Shown here: positions 1 to 10,848 of the stretch, in pieces
Numbering within the stretch: position 1 is the first letter of the stretch
How the letters are laid out: each line of letters opens with the position of its first letter
NCBI GenBank assembly: GCA_012295275.1
Contig: CM022676.1
Coordinates: forward strand, 5,501,187-5,523,686
Direction of reading: 5' to 3'
Source: Chrysomallon squamiferum
Lineage: Eukaryota; Mollusca; Gastropoda; Neomphalida; Peltospiridae
DNA: 22,500 nucleotides
Translations under genes and position numbers: made by a program
Notes under the pieces: generated by a model
Seen by the model: the letters and a program-made list of their open reading frames with translations, nothing else
The model's database searches: none
What the model was told of the DNA's origin: nothing

Positions 1-1880
1 AAACAGTAAAGACATAACAATAATAATACTAATAATAATATTAATAATAACAATAACAGTCACAGTAATTATGATAAAAACAGTAAAGACACAATAATAA
101 TAATAAATTTAAAATAAAATGTAAGACTAAAATAAAGAAATTCCAGGTATTTAAGTAAGTGGTTGTATCCTATCTGTGACAGATGTTATCAGATACTGTT
201 ATCATTTAGAACAGAAAACATCTGACTCTATACTGTAACTATTTGTTACAACAGTTAGTCAACACTGATAGAAAATTCAAGATTAAAGATAACCTAAAGT
301 TAGCGAAATCACTCTCATCATGTGACTGATATCAAAATACTTTGTGTTTAACATGATGATATCTTACGGATTTTAAAATTTTTTAATTTTTAATTTCCAT
401 CATGTTTGTTTATTTATTTATTTGTTTATTTGTTTATTTGTTTATTTATTTGTTTATTTATTTATTTATTTATTTATTTATTATTATTAATATTATTGTT
501 ATTATTATTTTAAAATTAAATTAAATATATAAATATTTATTTATTTATTATTATTACTATTTTAAAATTAAATTAAATATATATTTTATTCATATATTAT
601 TTTCTTCTTTATTTTTTCTTTCTTTCTGTTATTATTATTATTTATTATTATTACTGTTATTATTATTATTTTAAAATTTAACTAAATATACATTTATTTA
701 TATATATAAAATTTTCGACTTTATTATTATCAGCAAAGTTTGGTTTTAAAGAATCAATACTTGAGAATATGCTAAATGTATTTATTTACCTTATTTATGT
801 AATGTGAAATCAATACTTACAAAGTGTTGCTACTGTTAAAGTGATGACTTGTAAAAATACTTAAGAATAAAACAAGTATTTTTTAGAGTTAAATACGGTA
901 ATGATTTGAATAAAACGTCTGTGTATTTTGAATTGATTATGATAATGATTTGACCAATCAGTGTTTATTATCATTCGAATAAACAGTGCATATTGTGCAT
1001 ATTAATTTAATCTTTTTTAAAAATATTAAGAAATTGATGAAAATAATTTAATTATATTAAAATGTTAAATAATTAAAGAATTTTGCTTAAATTTAATCAT
1101 TTCATGAAAAATTTCCATTAAATTGGTAAAAACTTTAATAAATTCAGTAATATTAAAAGTTTTATTAAAATAAAGAAATTATTGTAAAAAATTCATTAAT
1201 AAAATTAAATAATAAAAATTTCACTGAAATACTAAAATAATTAAAATTTTAAAAATGATTTAAAATAAAATTACTAAAATGATGTTGAATAAAATCTTCC
1301 AAAACTTTTAATAACATTTTTCACGAATTTCATTTAAGAAACATATTTTTGATTATAAATATCAATAAAAATAATTTTAAAAAAATGTTTATAATTTCAC
1401 TATAATAATTAACAATTAAAAATTTCACACTAATAATAAAAAATCTCACCTAGAATTATTCATTTAATTTTAAGAAATTATGTTAAATTATCTTAAAAAT
1501 AATGAAATAATTCATAATTTCTTTACAGTTTTAAATAAAGTCATCAAATTGAAAAAATAATAAAAATTTTAAGTAAAATCATCAAATCGATAAAAATAAT
1601 AAGAAATTTAATATAATAACAACAGTCTCGTTAACAGACATATATTTACACATAAATATAAAACACAAAAAAAATTTAACTAAATAAATAAAAACGTTAC
1701 ATAAAACTGTTTTCACAGCCATACATTTAACAGTTTAACATTTTGCAAACTCTTTAATTTTGAAAAAAAAAAAAAAAAACATTCAGCTCTGGAGGACATT
1801 TTGGACACCCAGTACATACTGTTAATTCTTTAATAAAGAAATAAAGTTTCTGTTCAAGCATATTTCATAAACAGGTTCTT
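1..1880. other. AT-rich low-complexity DNA, no gene seen
   Basis: 1-118 holds AAT runs and a 76-bp-offset direct repeat of AAACAGTAAAGACA. 405-482 is (TTTA)/(TTTG). About 480-720 has three diverged copies of TATTTTAAAATTAAATTAAATAT flanked by ATT. About 1010-1620 is extremely AT-rich with recurring short words such as AATTTCAC and ATCATCAAAT. A17-18 lies near 1764-1780. All frames are densely stopped. Confidence 0.8.
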
Positions 1881-2083
1881 TCATGCAGCGAGTGTGTTGT
1901 GACTTGTGTCGGCGTTGTCTGCGTTGTCATTTGTCCATGGTGCTGTCTGTGTTGTAGCAACCGCGCTGCTGTTGTGTATGACAGTAGAAGATTCGGGATC
2001 AGGACAGGGAAGTAATTCCATTGTAAGAGAAAATCTTTTTCTGCGTTGAGTGTCGCGAAATGTTTTGAATTTGCTTCTCTTTT
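1881..2083 (-). CDS. Possible minus-strand terminal coding exon, unrecognised protein
   Basis: The minus strand is open through a GC-richer, non-repetitive stretch and ends TGA at 1883-1881. The peptide is varied and protein-like, with a basic segment (KFKTFRDTQRRKRFSL) then MELLPCPDPESSTVIHNSS and an Asn/Asp/Thr-rich end; I do not recognise it. In the 3' direction on the minus strand there is ATTAAA at 1834-1829, about 47 nt after the stop, then GT-rich sequence, as expected of a gene 3' end. Acceptor AGs are possible between about 2085 and 2074 but the pyrimidine tract is poor, so the start is approximate. Frame openness may be chance. Confidence 0.3.
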
Positions 2084-2100
2084 CTTTCACGTAGGTAAGA
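2071..2100 (+). other. Fused 3'/5' splice-site motif (candidate recursive splice point)
   Basis: A pyrimidine-rich run (2071-2090) leads to ACGTAG, followed at once by GTAAGA (2095-2100), so acceptor AG and strong donor meet at 2094|2095. This is the form of a ratchet point in long introns. It competes with the minus-strand exon proposed for the same bases. Confidence 0.35.
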
Positions 2101-2139
2101 AAGTAATTGTGATTGTTGTGTTGTTGTGTACATATGTAT

Positions 2140-2505
2140 GTGTGTGTTTTGTGTGTGTATTTGTATATAAAGTGAGTTTTGTTCATATACCTATGTGTGC
2201 AGTTGTCTGTATATGCGTGTATATGTTGGGGTATATATAATTGTGCATATGTCTTTTTTAGTTTGTATTAATTTATTATTTTATATTCTTTTCTTTACAA
2301 TATGTATATGTCTGTGTGTGCATGTTATGAATTGATATATATGTATGTATGTATGTATAAAATTGGTATATGTAGTTTTATTTTTGTTTAAGTATTTAAT
2401 ATTCTTGTGATACATAAAAACATGTATATATATATATATGTCTGTACGTCCATGTGTGTGTGGTTAAAAACACTGGCTGTTAGTTCTAACCTTATGCATT
2501 AACTA

Positions 2506-2554
<49 letters not shown>

Positions 2555-2560
2555 ACTCAT
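2140..2560. repeat. TG/TATG-rich sequence and (CA)22 microsatellite
   Basis: There is a TGTGT/TATGTATG-rich stretch with (ATGT)n at about 2339-2357 and (TA)n at about 2425-2440. A clean (CA)22 follows at 2509-2552. The stretch to 2760 has no convincing gene; a 68-residue minus-strand frame there looks like chance. Confidence 0.85.
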
Positions 2561-2807
2561 AATCTTACCACACACTCAGTTATCAGTGACGACACACAAT
2601 TTTTATGCTTACTGCTACAAAAACACACACTCACAATACAGAAGGTATGCAACACGTACATACTAACAAACGCAAAATAATCTATAACCACCGTCTGATT
2701 ACCATATGAAAAGTAAGCCAAACTGTTTGAGTGAGTTTTGTAACTTAAATATGTGCCTGTCACAGCTAACTTACTAACAATGAATACAGTGCAGTATTGA
2801 TCTGCAG

Positions 2808-2989
2808 TGAATGGTGTTAAATATCTGCCATATTACGCCTACGCTTCGAAAAAGTGTCCAGGTACAACTGGCGTGCTTGGACATGACAAGTTGGAGATAA
2901 TCGTTCATTCGGAGGTGATTTATCAGTCGTTTATGGATACATGTGATGTGGGTGTGTACTTGGTCATGTGTCTGTCAGTCTACCAGTCT
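2808..2989 (+). other. Exon-like island, unrecognised
   Basis: This non-repetitive stretch of roughly 45% G+C is much richer than its surroundings. A TACTAAC branch-point-like motif (2772-2778) precedes CTGCAG (AG at 2806-2807), and GTAAGT follows at 2990. One + frame is open from just after an in-frame TGA (2798-2800) to a TAA at 2999, matching the two putative splice sites. The peptide begins NGVKYLPYYAYASKKCPG and resembles nothing I know, including RPB8. Two earlier AGs between branch motif and acceptor weaken the case. It may instead be a relic of a mobile element. Confidence 0.25.
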
Positions 2990-3017
2990 GTAAGTAAGTA
3001 AGTAAGTAAGTAAGTAA
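2990..3017 (+). repeat. (GTAA)7 repeat: tandem splice-donor-like sequence
   Basis: Seven GTAA units directly follow the exon-like island. Each internal unit presents GTAAGT, the consensus 5' splice site on the + strand. A G8 tract (about 3026-3033) follows shortly after. Confidence 0.8.
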
Positions 3018-3064
3018 AGAGTAAAGGGGGGGGATTAAAATGTCATGGGTGATCGGTATATTCA

Positions 3065-3105
3065 CGTTGACGTTGAAAATAGTTTTTGAAATTTGATATA
3101 TATAC

Positions 3106-3155
<50 letters not shown>

Positions 3156-3325
3156 ATGATTTTAAGCTTTGTTTTGTAATGTGCATTGATAGTTTTTAAA
3201 CTTTTTCAACATATGGAAATAGTTTTTAAACTTTACCATGTATAGAAATAGTTAATTTTTTTTGCATATATGGATGTAAGTTTTATGCTTTGGTTTAATA
3301 TAAATATATATGATATTGTATGTGT

Positions 3326-3359
<34 letters not shown>

Positions 3360-3368
3360 ACTTATATA

Positions 3369-3441
<73 letters not shown>

Positions 3442-3572
3442 GTTCACATTTCACAAAGAGCTCCATAATTATTTTGTTCTGTTTTATATGAAAAATAGTT
3501 TTAAACTGTTTTAAATTTGTGTGTGTCATCTGTGTGTCTATAAGTTTGTGTGTGTGTGTGTGTGTGTGTGTG

Positions 3573-3668
<96 letters not shown>

Positions 3669-3740
3669 ATGTTTTAAACTTTGCTGAGTAAGCAAACAGC
3701 TTCAAACTTTGGTATTTGCACAGGTAGTTTTAATCTTTGT
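3065..3740. repeat. Degenerate TAGTTTTTAAACTTT repeat with large GT/TA/CA microsatellites
   Basis: Variants of AAATAGTTTTTAAACTTT recur at about 3078, 3190, 3220, 3495, 3668 and 3727. Between them lie (TG)23 at 3107-3152, a (GT)15-(TA)n-(AC)18 compound tract at 3328-3440, (TG)13 at 3547-3572 and (GT)45 at 3575-3664. Peptides read through the dinucleotide tracts are artefacts. Confidence 0.85.
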
Positions 3741-4121
3741 TCAAGTGTCATTGTTATTCATTTGTATATAAAGATATATATTTTAATTAGTCTGTGTGAG
3801 ATATACGAGGGAGTAGGTCACATAAGTATGTTAAGTTGCTGGTGTTGTATTTACAGTAGGCCATATTGTTGTTGTATTTTAATATTTTTAAAATTAAAAT
3901 TTAATATTTAAATAGCGTACATTTTTTTTGTTATTAAATATGATATGAATAATTTTATTTTATAAATATAGACAAAGAATGTGGTGATGGAATAAGTAGT
4001 AGTAGCGATATTAGTAATAATAATAATAAATAATTAATAATTAATGCAGTATAAACAAATACAAAAAAACAACCTTGTAAGGATTAAAATGTAGAAAAAA
4101 AGACAACAACAACAATAATAA

Positions 4122-4158
<37 letters not shown>

Positions 4159-5102
4159 AAAAAATATTGTATTAACAATGAAAGAAATTCTATGAATAAC
4201 AAACAAATAAGCAAATAAAATAAACAAATGTTTACGTATAAACTGAAGGAAATTATTTTAAAATTTAAAAAAAAAAAAAAAAGTAAAGAATCAAAAATTT
4301 AAAAAGATGAACAAGTAAGATTAAATAAATAAGTAAAAAGTAAGTAATACATACTTTAAAAAATAATAATAATTGGATCATGAGTCAAAAAAAAAAAAAA
4401 GAAAAATAAATTTATAAATTTATATATATATATATAATAATAATTATAAAGTGAAGTAAAATAAATTAAAAAAAAAAAAAAAAAATGCAAGTGTGTGTGT
4501 GTGTGGGGGTGTGTGTGCATTAACAAGAAGAAAAAATCACCTCAATTTTTGAATTTTATCTTTATTATGTTTTAAATCCACCTTTTAAATATTTAAAAAT
4601 GTATTAAACTTTTTTTTATTATTATTATTATTTATTTATGTCTTTATTTTATTAATGTTTTATAACATTTTTTAAAGTTCATTCATTTTTCAATTTTCCA
4701 ATTTTTTTTTTCTTGATTTTCAATTGTTTTTCTTTTTTCTGTTTTTCTTTTTTTTGTTTTTCTTTTTTTTCCATCTTTTTATTACTTGTAATAATGTTTC
4801 TATATGTATATATTTGATCTTTTTCAAAATTTTCCTTTTATTTATATATTTTTAATTTCTTTTTTTCATTTGAGCTAGTTTTCATTAATTTTTTCACCTT
4901 TTAAATTCAGATTCTTTTGTTCTTGTATCATATTTGTATTGTTTCTAACTATTGTATTAACACTGTCATGTAATATTGTTTGTTTTTGTTTTGTTTTTAA
5001 CATTTATAAGCATGACTTTGTAAAATTTTCTTTCTTCATATTGTATTTATTGTTTTAATAATTATTTACACATTCATTTTATTATTTTTATTTTTTTTGT
5101 TA

Positions 5103-5150
<48 letters not shown>

Positions 5151-5632
5151 TTATAATTTAATGACATAGCTAAATATATATGTGTGTGTACATAGAAAAA
5201 AAAAAATTCGTTATTTAAATTTGTATCAGCATGAATTCATAAATGTATATGTATGTCTAGTAGCTAGTATATATTTATGTATCCATTAAACATTAAGGAC
5301 TGGGTTTGCTTGCTAAAGTTATGTTGATTGGTTTGTTCTATACTACTAACTAAAAAGCATTCTTCAGTTTAATATTAATTTTATTAATAACTATAAAAGA
5401 TGTAGCAAATCTAACATCTGAAATCTTTTCATAATAATCTATTGTATTTCTTTTACTAAATTTGAAAACAAAATAATAACTAAAGAAAAAAGAAGAAAAA
5501 AGAATGATGATTAAGAAAAATGTTAACTTTTTATTAAATATAGCCAAAAAAAAAAAGAAAGAAAAAAGACGGAAAGAATAAAAAGTGTGTATAAAGATTG
5601 AATAATTTCTCAAAAAGGGGATAGAAAAACAA
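3741..5632. other. A-rich then T-rich intronic or intergenic filler
   Basis: From about 3960 to 4490 the + strand is A-rich with (AAAT)n at 4125-4160 and several A14-A18 runs. From about 4540 to 5160 it is T-rich and ends in (ATT)16 at 5104-5151. 5350-5600 is A-rich again. A 121-residue minus-strand frame over 5350-5715 is mostly Phe/Ile/Leu/Ser from T-rich codons and resembles no family. No gene is supported. Confidence 0.75.
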
Positions 5633-5703
5633 TATCTGGTCTTACAGATTTTGAAAAACGAATATTGTAAATGGCACAGCCTGAATGTTCTCTGTACCAG
5701 ATA
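5633..5703. repeat. Short inverted repeat (possible hairpin or tiny MITE-like relic)
   Basis: TATCTGGTCTTACAG at 5633-5647 pairs with CTGTACCAGATA at 5692-5703 apart from a three-base insertion, giving 12-bp arms around 44 bp. No clear target-site duplication is seen. A third related block, ATCTGGTATCTG, follows at about 5742. Confidence 0.4.
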
Positions 5704-5765
5704 TGCATTATACATGTAACATCTGATGGTGTAAATGCATCATCTGGTATCTGAGAAACCACAGG

Positions 5766-5864
5766 CTTCCTGCTAGCCAATCAACTGAGCTGTTACATCT
5801 CACTTCCTGCATGAATCACCAATCATGTTGCTGTTTCTACTCACTTCCTGCATGACTCACCAAT
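5766..5864. promoter_or_regulatory. Three-fold ETS-CCAAT cluster
   Basis: CTTCCTGC (reverse of an ETS GGAAG core) occurs at 5766-5773, 5803-5810 and 5844-5851. Each is followed by a CCAAT box (NF-Y type) at 5777-5781, 5819-5823 and 5860-5864. The last two units are an obvious 41-bp tandem duplication sharing CACTTCCTGCATGA and TCACCAAT. CCAAT spacing of 42 and 41 bp is close to four helical turns. ETS and NF-Y sites together are common in TATA-less housekeeping promoters, but I see no clear start site or first exon nearby. Confidence 0.45.
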
Positions 5865-5869
5865 GAAAA

Positions 5870-6543
5870 CTTGTGTAACATTCAACATAATTTGCTGTGG
5901 TGTTTGTGATGTTTTCTTTTTTCTCATTCATTTCAGTGGCATGCTTGTATTTTTAAAGTCTAAGATTTTTTTATTTATTTTATTTTTTTTTTTTTTATTT
6001 TATTTTTTATTTTATTTTATTTTGTTTTGTTTTGTCCTTTACAAATCTTCTTTTGTTTTTTCTGCTTTATTTATTTATTTATTTATTTATCTTTTTATTA
6101 TTATTATTTCTTCTTCTTCTTCTTCTTATTGTTATTGTTATCTGTAATTTAAAAATGTTTTTCTTTATTAATAATTAATTATTATCATTTTTAAAAATGT
6201 TTTTAAACAATATTGCATGACAACAGTTAATTTTCATAAAATTATTAGTATTATTAAATGTTAATTAAATTCTCTTTCCTAATTGAACTGCATGACCAGG
6301 TTAGTTATTATTATTAAATGTTTTCCTATCCTGAGATTTTTTATTTATTTGTTTATGTTGTTTATTTTTTTCAGTATTACTGTTATAAATTTTTTTTCTT
6401 TTTTTTTTTTTTTTTTTTTTTTGCTTATTTATTTTTATATATATATTTTTCTAGCTTTATCTTTTTTAATTTTTTTTTTATCAAAAGACTTTTTTGACTT
6501 TTTGTCCAGTTTGCCTTTACTTACTATCTTTCTTCTTCATTTG

Positions 6544-6579
<36 letters not shown>

Positions 6580-6639
6580 TAAACTTTTTCGTCCTTATTT
6601 TGTTTTTGAATTTTTTTTTTTTCATTATTTAGGGTTGCA

Positions 6640-6702
<63 letters not shown>

Positions 6703-7466
6703 ATTAATAATAATGAAATAATAAAATTAATACAAATTTTGCAGTATAACATATATTTACATATATCAGTAAGTGTGTGTAAAATAATTGCAGTAATACT
6801 ACTACTAATAATCATCATCATCATCATCAGCATCATCATCATAACAGTAATAATAATAATAACAACAATAATTATAATGATGATTAAAGTCTTAAAAATG
6901 TAACATAATAATAAATATATATGCATATTAATATGTATGTATTTCTGTATAGGTTTTACTACTAATAATGTAATATAATAATACTATATGTATGTTTATA
7001 TGTATATGTTTTGTGTAAATGTATGCATGTGTTAGTGTGCATGTTTGTAAATGTATGTGTATATTTGTAGGTGTTATATATTTATATATGTTAGTTTAAT
7101 GGTCTACGTATTTTAAACCATAATTTTTCCTTTTTTATTTTTAAAGTTCATTTTGTGTCTGTTTTTATCAAAATTATTTTGAAAATAAACTTCCGTAAAT
7201 GCTTTCTGATTTAATGTAATTTGTTGTGGTTAAAAAAAAAAAATAAAAAAAAAAAAAATAAAAAACGAAGAAGAAGAAGAAAAAGAATAAATAAATAAAT
7301 AAATAAATAATACATTTTTTTTTTTTTAATTTAAGTTTTGTTTTATGTGTCTATTTTTCACTGTAAACTGTCAAAATGTTTATTTTTTAATATTTTATAT
7401 TTTTATTTGTTTGTTTGTTTATATATATTTTTATTTAAATTAAAAAAAATTAAGATAACCATTAAG

Positions 7467-7499
<33 letters not shown>

Positions 7500-7647
7500 T
7501 AGATACTTAAAAGAAAGCAAATCAGAATAACATTATTTTCTCTTTTTTAATGTAGAATTTTTCTTCTTTTTTTAATCCTTTTTTTTTTATAGTTAGTTAA
7601 TTTCTCTCTCACCTATTAATTTTTTTATAGTTTTGTGAACTTTACAA

Positions 7648-7685
<38 letters not shown>

Positions 7686-7691
7686 TAATAA

Positions 7692-7729
<38 letters not shown>

Positions 7730-8084
7730 ACCAATAAAATATTAATAATAACTATAAAAATAACCACAACAGTATAATAATGATAACAACAATAATTCAG
7801 TTTTAAATATAGAGATAATAACAACAATAACAATAAATAACACATTTCATGTTAATTCTGAGTAAACAGTAATATAAAAATAAGCTTGGCGGCCATATTA
7901 ATAATGTACCTTCATTCATCAGTCTAGAATATAAAATATAAATCTTACAGATAAATAAATATTTTGTTGTTGTTATTAATGTCAGTATTGAAGATTAGTC
8001 TCAGTTCATCGGGTTTTAAAAAAAAAAAAACATGGCAACAGATGTAGTTAGTCACATACGGTTATATCGAAAGGTTATATAGAA

Positions 8085-8133
<49 letters not shown>

Positions 8134-8212
8134 TTAAATTATTATTATACTTTAACAACCATAACAAAACAAATGGACTAACTGTATACAGTACCAGAAC
8201 TAAACACAATGA

Positions 8213-8244
<32 letters not shown>

Positions 8245-8800
8245 TATTTATTTATTTTTTTTTATTTATTTTTTTGAATACAGTTCAGTGAACATTGTAA
8301 ATTCATTTCATAGTTCATTTATTGCAAGTGTATTCATGTAAGAAATTTGTTTTCATTTGAATTTTTTTTTCTCATGTATTTTTTTTAAATTATTTTTTTT
8401 GGTTCTGTTTTTTTTTTTTTTTTTTTTTTTTACATGTGTTGGAAACATAGCATTCTGGGATTTTTAAATTTGCAGTTTATTATTATTATTATTATTATTA
8501 TTAATACAAGTAGTAATAAGTAAATAAATAAGAAATGATGATAAATTTTAATATAAAAAAATATATTAAAAATAACGAGACAAATATCAACACAAACAAA
8601 CAAATAAAAAAATATAAATAAAAAATAAAAATATAAAAAAAACAAGCAAAACATGTTACTAGTCAAAATATAACAACAAACAATTATAATTATTTTAATT
8701 TACTATTTAAAACGTGTGTGTGTGTGTGTGAACTAAATATTTCATATTTCTGGTTAATTTCTTTTTTTTTCTCACAAGTTCTTATAAAACCATTCAATGC
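5870..8800. other. Microsatellite and homopolymer filler, no gene seen
   Basis: Contents: T-rich tracts at 5965-6070 and 6390-6480, (TTTA)n at 6545-6579, (AAT)20 at 6640-6700, (ATC)n at 6811-6841, A31 at 7467-7497, AAT/AAAT runs at 7649-7728, (AT)20 at 8087-8127, (ATT)n at about 8217-8243, T24 at 8408-8431, (ATT)n at 8477-8502 and a short (GT)n at 8713-8730. The long A and T tracts could be retroposon tails, but no element body is recognisable. All open frames read simple repeats. Confidence 0.75.
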
Positions 8801-8838
8801 CGTTACATTAATAAAGAAATGCAGATAACAAGTCATTT

Positions 8839-8855
8839 AGGTCAAAGGTCACGTG
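8839..8855. promoter_or_regulatory. Perfect DR1 nuclear-receptor element overlapping a CACGTG E-box
   Basis: AGGTCAAAGGTCA (8839-8851) is the exact direct-repeat-1 consensus used by HNF4, RXR heterodimers and COUP-TF. CACGTG (8850-8855), the class B E-box for Myc/Max, USF or MITF-type bHLH factors, overlaps its last two bases. An AGATAA GATA-type site (8823-8828) and CAGATG lie nearby in a locally GC-richer stretch (about 8790-8960). The motif match is exact; enhancer function is inferred. Confidence 0.5.
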
Positions 8856-9059
8856 TATGACAAGGCAACAGATGGCCAACTGCTTTTTCAAATACCTGAC
8901 ATACTTTTCTTTTGATCTTACAGGTGAACATTTAATCTGTATGTTATGACCAGGTAGTCGGACATTTTCATTTAATTAATCATTCTCATCTAGTAATTAA
9001 AATGTTTTAAGAAATCACTTGTTGATTTGGATATATAGAAAGAGGTCTATATAGCTGAA

Positions 9060-9275
9060 ATTGTAAGTAATTAAAATGATTTTAGAATTTGTTTTTTTTT
9101 TTTTTTTTTTTTTTCGTTTATATTATCCAGGTTAATATATCTAGATAGATATGAATATAGTTACTTAAAATGGTTTTAGAGTTAATTTAATTTTAAATTT
9201 ATCCAGGTAAATAAATATATTTATATATACAAAATTATGTAGTTATATATTAATTAATGATTTTTAGATTGATTT
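9060..9275. repeat. Degenerate tandem repeat, about 90 bp, three units
   Basis: AATTAAAATGATTTTAGAATT (about 9069) recurs as ACTTAAAATGGTTTTAGAGTT (about 9162) and a weaker AATTAATGATTTTTAGATTG (about 9250). ATCCAGGTTAATA and ATCCAGGTAAATA lie between them. T22 at about 9091-9114 interrupts the first unit. Confidence 0.55.
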
Positions 9276-10003
9276 AAAAAAAAAGTATTTACTGTATGAA
9301 TGGGTAGACATATAATGCTGTAGTAGTTGTTGTTGTAATTGCTGTTAATTAAAATATATATATAAACACACTAATACATGCTAACATACATATATATATA
9401 TATATGTGAGTGTTGTTTGAAGACTTATATTATAATATATACTCATACATATGCACACTTAAGCATATCTATATAAACACACACAGTTTAATAATGTAGG
9501 CAATCTTTAATAATAATAATAATATCTCTGTTTTCAGTTTAAAAATACTTATGTGTAAAAAAATTAGAATTTAGGTAGACAGATAGATAGATATGGTAGA
9601 TACATATGCACATGCATGCATATACAGCTGTATAATGTTATACTGAGACCATAACATATATCATGCCCATGTACATCTACTGTCTGTATGTATGTATGTA
9701 TGTATGTATGTATGTATGCATGTATATATATTCACAGTAAAAATCATTTAATACCTGTACTATCAACACAGGCAATCCAAAATACACAAGTTTCATTGTC
9801 ATTGATTTGTAAGTAACATATTTCATTATAGATTCCGTTTTATCAGTAAACACATGTTGTGGAATAGGTATAGTTTATGGTTCGGATTAGTGGTAATCCA
9901 GCAATCAAGATTTGTGTGGTTTATTTTATATTACAGTTTGTTGTGAATGAACAAAGGGAGTTTTGCAGGGTGGGGTGGGGGGTCTGTGTTTAATGACATA
10001 CAT

Positions 10004-10050
<47 letters not shown>

Positions 10051-10840
10051 TAAGCTAATATTCATAGATGTACAGAAAGTTTTATACAGACGTATGTGTG
10101 TGTTATAGCATTTGTATATGAATGTGTGTGTGTGTGTGTGTGTGTGTCTGAATATGTGTATATATTTTTTCAGTTATATATTTAATTTATAATCACATAC
10201 TGACATAGGATATATATATATATATAATTTGTGTTTGTTTTTTCATAGAAAGGTTGGATATAACATTTTCACTAATTTGCTTAACGTACTTTTTAAAATT
10301 AATTAATTTAATTTTTGCTTTTTAACTTTAATAACTTTTCTCTCATATTCATCCATCCACCCACCCATCCATCCATCCATTCATCCATTTAATCATTCAT
10401 TCATTTCATTCCTAATTTTATTTTAAACAAAATATATAATTAATCAACTATTAATTTAAAAAAAAAAAAAAAATAATAAAAATCTTTTCATATTTTGTTT
10501 AATTTATTTTATAATTTTGGGATTGTTTTTTTTTTGTGTGTTTTTATTTTTTTTTTGGTTTGAAAATTCATTTTAACCTTCGCATTCTTTCAAATCGAAT
10601 CATTTGCATTATTTTTTTTTTAATGATTGGTGTTATTTTTTTGGCAGTGTGGTTAGCTGGTTGTATTTCGCAGGGCACAACCACTTTCTAGACTGCCCCG
10701 AAAATGCATCTTCTTTCAGCTGAAATTTCAACCATTTTTTCATTATTAACAAGCTGGATGTAAAAAAATAAAATAAAATAAAATAAATAAAAACAAAATA
10801 AAATAAAATGTTGACATTGGTGACACGATAATGGATGCAT
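9276..10840. other. Microsatellite-rich filler, no gene seen
   Basis: Contents: (TA)n near 9390, (GTAT)n at about 9687-9722, (CA)21 at 10005-10046, (TG)n at about 10123-10147, a (CATC)n-type tract at about 10348-10410, A15 near 10457 and an AAAAT run near 10767-10810. A G-rich run GGGTGGGGTGGGGGG lies at 9968-9982. 9740-9960 and 10640-10740 are more complex, but I see no coding or RNA gene in them. Confidence 0.7.
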
Positions 10841-10848
10841 GGATGAGG

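Noticed and set aside
3252-3695. Open frames rich in Thr-His or Cys-Val
   Set aside because: Direct translations of (CA)n and (GT)n microsatellites.
5350-5715. 121-aa minus-strand open frame
   Set aside because: Dominated by Phe, Ile, Leu, Ser and Tyr from T-rich codons; no family resemblance and no splice or polyadenylation context.
6576-6926. 116-aa minus-strand frame with long Leu and Met/Ile runs
   Set aside because: Translation of (AAT)n and (ATC)n repeats.
7467-7497. A31 tract as the tail of a retroposon
   Set aside because: No recognisable element body, promoter boxes or target-site duplication upstream; many similar homopolymers occur here.
8934-8953. Micro-exon or recursive site after CTTACAG|GTGAAC
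   Set aside because: AG|GT is present with a fair pyrimidine tract, but the donor GTGAAC is weak and nothing in frame supports an exon.
9968-9982. G-quadruplex
   Set aside because: Only three G runs of three or more separated by single T; a stable four-run three-tetrad form is not supported.
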